A DNA stretch of 11,140 bases from Tardiphaga sp. (lineage in GTDB: Bacteria; Pseudomonadota; Alphaproteobacteria; Rhizobiales; Xanthobacteraceae), in NCBI GenBank assembly GCA_014377915.1, contig JACMOT010000448.1, forward strand, positions 1 through 11,140, given 5' to 3'. Shown piece after piece: positions 7,453-11,140 of this stretch. Every line of letters begins with the position of its first letter. Position 1 is the first letter of the stretch. Made by a program: the position numbers and the translations under genes. Below the pieces are notes generated by a model that worked only from the letters and a program-made list of their open reading frames with translations, had not been told where the DNA came from and ran no database searches.

Positions 7453-7504
7453 CGGCTCCAACAACAAATATAATTTTCCGAATCAACAAACTAAATGGTG
7501 ACGA

Positions 7505-7876
7505 ATGAAGCAACGTAGCGCCGGCAAACCCGACATCGAGATGGGCAAGAGAATCCGTCTTCGTCGTGTTGAGCAGAAGATCTCGCAGGCGGATCTGGGC
7601 GAACAACTGGGCGTCAGCTTCCAGCAGGTACAGAAGTACGAAAAGGGCGTCAATCGTGTCGGCGCCGCGCGCCTTCAGCAGATCGCGACCGCGCTCGACG
7701 TGCCGGTCACCTTTTTCTACGACGGCGACGGCAAGACCCGCGAAGTCGAAAGCCTGCTGTTTCTCGACAGCGCGTTCAGTCTGCGGCTGCTCCGGGCCTA
7801 TAGCCGCATCAAAAGCCAGACCGTGCAGCGACAGATGGTCGTGCTGATGGAAGCGATCGCCGACGAGGACAAGTAA
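7505..7876 (+). CDS. XRE/Cro-CI-family regulator, PraR-like
   Basis: This 123-residue protein has an XRE-type helix-turn-helix at about 13-70 (GKRIRLRRVEQKISQADLG, then FQQVQKYEKGVNRVGAARL), followed by a helical C-terminal region likely used for dimerisation. The GxRIRLRR and FQQ(V/I)QKYEKG-NRVGA patterns resemble the rhizobial PraR/PhrR family, whose studied members repress quorum-sensing and surface-attachment genes. This is a family resemblance, not proof of orthology. The ATG at 7505 has a closely spaced GGTG; an internal ATG at residue 13 is possible but would cut into the first helix. It lies 52 bp after the lysR-type gene on the same strand, in an AT-rich gap, and may be co-transcribed with it. 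Confidence 0.88.
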   Translation: MKQRSAGKPDIEMGKRIRLRRVEQKISQADLGEQLGVSFQQVQKYEKGVNRVGAARLQQIATALDVPVTFFYDGDGKTREVESLLFLDSAFSLRLLRAYSRIKSQTVQRQMVVLMEAIADEDK

Positions 7877-7886
7877 TCGTCGTCCT

Positions 7887-7913
7887 CAGGCACCGGAGCG
7901 GCCCGGTCGCCTG
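7887..7913 (+). terminator. GC-rich hairpin after the XRE gene, possible terminator
   Basis: The stem is CAGG/CCTG (7887-7890 and 7910-7913) around ACCGG/CCGGT (7892-7896 and 7903-7907), with a 6-nt loop. It starts 11 nt after the XRE stop codon. There is no T-run afterwards, so intrinsic termination is doubtful. Confidence 0.35.
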
Positions 7914-7971
7914 GCGGCGGATCACCTCTCTCATCCAATGAGAATTGTCCTGTCGCCCGCGAGGGCGTGGT

Positions 7972-7989
7972 ATTTCACGTCTGTGAAAT
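7972..7989. promoter_or_regulatory. Perfect inverted repeat, candidate operator upstream of the dctA relic
   Basis: ATTTCAC and GTGAAAT form a perfect 7-bp inverted repeat around GTCT. The site ends 5 bp before the -24-type element at 7995. The spacing fits binding by a dimeric regulator. A small hairpin CGCCC-GCGA-GGGCG (7954-7967) precedes it. Which protein would bind is unknown. Confidence 0.45.
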
Positions 7990-7994
7990 GCGTC

Positions 7995-8010
7995 TGGCAC
8001 GTTGGTGGCT
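7995..8010 (+). promoter_or_regulatory. Sigma-54-like promoter of the dctA relic
   Basis: TGGCACGTTGGTGGCT keeps the GG-N10-GC spacing of sigma-54 promoters and an intact TGGCACG -24 block; the -12 block TGGC differs by one base from TTGC. It lies 30 bp before the dctA start. In rhizobia dctA is transcribed by RpoN with the activator DctD, which fits this location. Confidence 0.5.
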
Positions 8011-8039
8011 GCGATTTCCCTAAATTCAAGGGGAGCGCT

Positions 8040-8340
8040 ATGGGCACAGCCAGGATCAACGCTGATGCTGACCGCAAGCCGGTCGATCTTCTCTGTCCGC
8101 GCAGGTGCTGGTCGCTCTGCTGCCGCGCATCAGGTTTCTCACCTACCTCCGCGCGGAGCTGACCATCGTGCTGGCGACCACCTCGTCGGGTGTGGTGTCG
8201 GCACAGATCATGCGCAGGCTGGAGCGCCTCGGCGTCAAGGATTCGGTGGCCGGGCTGATGATCCCCACCGGCTACTCGCGCAACCCCGGCGCCTTCTCGA
8301 TCCACCTCACGCTCGCCGTGGTGTTCATGGCCCAAGCCAC
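8040..8340 (+). pseudogene. dctA: dctA relic (C4-dicarboxylate transporter), frameshifted, internally deleted and 3'-truncated
   Basis: This is a broken remnant of a DctA succinate/fumarate/malate:proton symporter of the inner membrane. AAGGGGAG precedes an ATG at 8040, which opens MGTARINADADRKPVDLL, like the DctA N-terminus (RKP..., then LYVQVLVAI). About one base is missing before 8102, so the match continues in another frame as SAQVLVALL. The sequence then jumps directly to a late DctA segment: RFLTYLRAELTIVLATTSSG, LERLGVKDSVAGLMIPTGYS and LTLAVVFMAQAT. In intact DctA this follows roughly 230 residues further on (RYIREELLIVLGTSSSE...[31 protein letters not shown]). The NLDGT motif has become NPGAF. 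After about 8335 the match ends. The right edge is approximate. The upstream sigma-54-like site supports descent from a normally regulated dctA. Confidence 0.8.
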
Positions 8341-8468
8341 CCGGACGCGGCGCGGCATCCTTATGCCGCTCCGCAGATCCGGACCACATCAAACGCTGTC
8401 GCCCATCGCGGCCGGCTCAGCGAAGCCGCACTTCGCGCCGCATCGCGGCCGGGGCACGAAAAATGACC
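8341..8468. other. Non-coding stretch after the dctA relic
   Basis: No gene is recognised here. It contains a 12-bp direct repeat CATCGCGGCCGG at 8404-8415 and 8441-8452. It also contains a GCCGC/GCGGC hairpin at 8437-8449. It separates the relic from the convergent alcohol dehydrogenase stop at 8469 and probably consists of decayed sequence. Confidence 0.4.
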
Positions 8469-9533
8469 TTACGGCGTCAGTACCGCGCGGCCGACCAGCT
8501 TGCCTTCCCTGAGTTCGTTCAGCGCCGTATTGGCGCGGGCCAGCGGCATCGGGATCACCGGGATCGGCGCGACGTTCTTGGTGCGCACCAGTTCCAGCAA
8601 TTCCTTGGTCTCGCCGAGATTACCGACGTAGCTGCCCTGGATCGTCAATGCCTTCATGGCGATCAGCGGCAGCGCCCAGGTCGCTCCGCCGCCGAACAGG
8701 CCGACGATCACCAGCTTGCCGCCCTTCGACAGGCAGTCGAAAGCGAGCTGCGTGGTCGCGGTATTGCCGACCAGATCGATCACCGACAGGATCGGTCCGC
8801 CGGCGAGCTTCGCCAATTGCTCCAGCGCCTCGGGCGCGGCGCCGTCAACGGCGCCGAGCGCGCCAGCCTTGATGGCCGCCTCGCGCTTGCGGGCATCGAT
8901 GTCGACGACAATGGCGCCCTTGCCGCCCATCGCCTTCAGCAAGGTCAGCGCCATCAGACCCAAGCCGCCGGCGCCGAAGATCACGATCGGATTGGCGAAA
9001 TCCTTCTCGACCTTCTTCAGCGCGCTGAAGGTGGTAACACCAGAGCAGGCATAGGGCGCGGCGGTGACGGGATCGAGGCCCTTGAGGTCAAGCAAATAGC
9101 GCGGGTGCGGCACCAGCATGTGATCGGCGTAGCCGCCGTCGCAATGCACACCGAGGCAATTGGACTTCAGGCACATGTTCTCTTCACCGGAGAGACAGGC
9201 GGCGCATTTGCCGCAGCCGATCCACGGATAGGCCGGCGCGATATCGCCGATCTTGACGCCACCCGGCTCCATGGGCGCGTCCGGGCCGAAGGCCAGCACT
9301 TCACCGACCGTCTCATGGCCCATCGTCATCGGCAAATTGATGCCACGTTCCTTCAGCGACAGCCGCTTGCGGCCGTGGCCGAGATCGTAGCCGCCCTCCC
9401 AGATGTGCAGGTCGCTGTGGCACACGCCGGCAGCCTTGACCCGGATCAGCACCTGCGTGCCGGTCGGCCGCGGCGTCTGCACGTCGACTTCCCGCAGCGG
9501 CTCGTTGAATTCGGCGACCTTGAAGCTCTTCAT
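8469..9533 (-). CDS. Zinc-dependent alcohol dehydrogenase (MDR superfamily)
   Basis: This 354-residue cytoplasmic medium-chain dehydrogenase oxidises an alcohol or reduces an aldehyde with NAD(H). Catalytic zinc ligands are C38 (GVCHSDLH), H73-E74 (MGHE) and C163 (YACSG). The structural zinc is held by C107, C110, C113 and C121 (GCGKCAACLSGEENMC). The Rossmann motif GAGGLG (187-192) is followed by acidic D211 in VVDID, indicating NAD rather than NADP. An insertion-like segment (about 50-65, GHGRKRLSLKERG) lies before the H-E motif. The ATG at 9533 has GGAGAAG about 5-10 nt upstream. It lies 118 bp downstream of the molybdenum-enzyme gene on the same strand, across a long inverted repeat, so co-transcription is possible but may be attenuated. 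The substrate is not evident from sequence. Confidence 0.92.
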   Translation of the reverse strand: MKSFKVAEFNEPLREVDVQTPRPTGTQVLIRVKAAGVCHSDLHIWEGGYDLGHGRKRLSLKERGINLPMTMGHETVGEVLAFGPDAPMEPGGVKIGDIAPAYPWIGCGKCAACLSGEENMCLKSNCLGVHCDGGYADHMLVPHPRYLLDLKGLDPVTAAPYACSGVTTFSALKKVEKDFANPIVIFGAGGLGLMALTLLKAMGGKGAIVVDIDARKREAAIKAGALGAVDGAAPEALEQLAKLAGGPILSVIDLVGNTATTQLAFDCLSKGGKLVIVGLFGGGATWALPLIAMKALTIQGSYVGNLGETKELLELVRTKNVAPIPVIPMPLARANTALNELREGKLVGRAVLTP

Positions 9534-9575
9534 GGCGTCTTCTCCGGTTATTTGTTTTTGCTTGTTGGATTCGTA

Positions 9576-9642
9576 GGATGGATTGAGCTTTTGCCAAACC
9601 CATCGAGGCCGCTGGTGGGTTTCGCAACAGCTCAACCCACCC
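9576..9642. repeat. 67-bp imperfect inverted repeat (REP-like intergenic element)
   Basis: Two 29-bp arms (9576-9604, and the complement of 9614-9642) match at 24 of 29 positions around a 9-bp spacer. Each arm contains a TTGAGC-type core and ends in AAACCCA(T/C)C. I recall elements with GGGTTGAGC...GAAACCC arms as common dispersed repeats in Bradyrhizobium and relatives. The repeat sits between two same-strand genes and could form a strong RNA hairpin that terminates or stabilises transcripts. Confidence 0.75.
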
Positions 9643-9651
9643 TCCGGATTG

Positions 9652-11140
<1,489 letters not shown>

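Noticed and set aside
7892..7907. Hairpin with a hexaloop carrying A1 and G4, as in ANTAR-protein RNA targets
   Set aside because: ANTAR targets need two such hairpins; the next hairpin (7954-7967) has a 4-nt loop, and no antiterminator regulator gene is nearby.
7931..8392. Minus-strand frame of 153 codons across the dctA relic
   Set aside because: No recognisable domain and shadow-like composition; the plus strand shows DctA similarity in two frames.

Overview
The window looks like chromosomal DNA of a high-GC alphaproteobacterium, most likely from the Bradyrhizobium/Rhodopseudomonas group. This is inferred from protein style, GC-rich third codon positions, a PraR-like XRE regulator, and an inverted repeat of a kind I recall from those genomes. 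No species is claimed. No rRNA, tRNA, CRISPR array or transposase was seen.

Left part (1-1900): on the minus strand, the first 324 codons of a Tat-exported nitrate-binding protein (nrtA) run off the left edge. Its 408-bp upstream region has no gene; it holds a near-consensus sigma-54-type element and several short hairpins. A plus-strand gene for an unrecognised 172-residue helical protein follows.

Aromatic/esterase part (1953-4247): a minus-strand intradiol dioxygenase of the hydroxyquinol 1,2-dioxygenase type is divergent from a plus-strand class C beta-lactamase-like serine hydrolase. The 132-bp gap between them carries a perfect 7-4-7 palindrome.

Acetyltransferase/cysteine-hydrolase part (4261-7876): a tight minus-strand unit encodes a protein with two GNAT-like domains, an isochorismatase-family hydrolase (ATGA overlap) and a 76-residue protein. 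It is transcribed away from a LysR-type regulator, which is followed by the XRE regulator. I recognise no described pathway for this set; it is the best candidate here for an uncharacterised small-molecule modification system.

Relic (about 7995-8340): a decayed dctA (C4-dicarboxylate transporter) gene keeps a sigma-54-like promoter, a ribosome binding site and an N-terminus. It then has a frameshift, a large internal deletion and a lost 3' end.

Right part (8469-11140): a minus-strand zinc alcohol dehydrogenase lies downstream of the C-terminal part of a form II CoxL/xanthine-dehydrogenase-family molybdenum subunit, which runs off the right edge. A 67-bp imperfect inverted repeat separates them.

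Overall the window is a set of short metabolic and regulatory units (nitrate uptake, aromatic ring cleavage, esterase, acyltransfer/hydrolysis, molybdo-oxidoreductase) rather than one large system.
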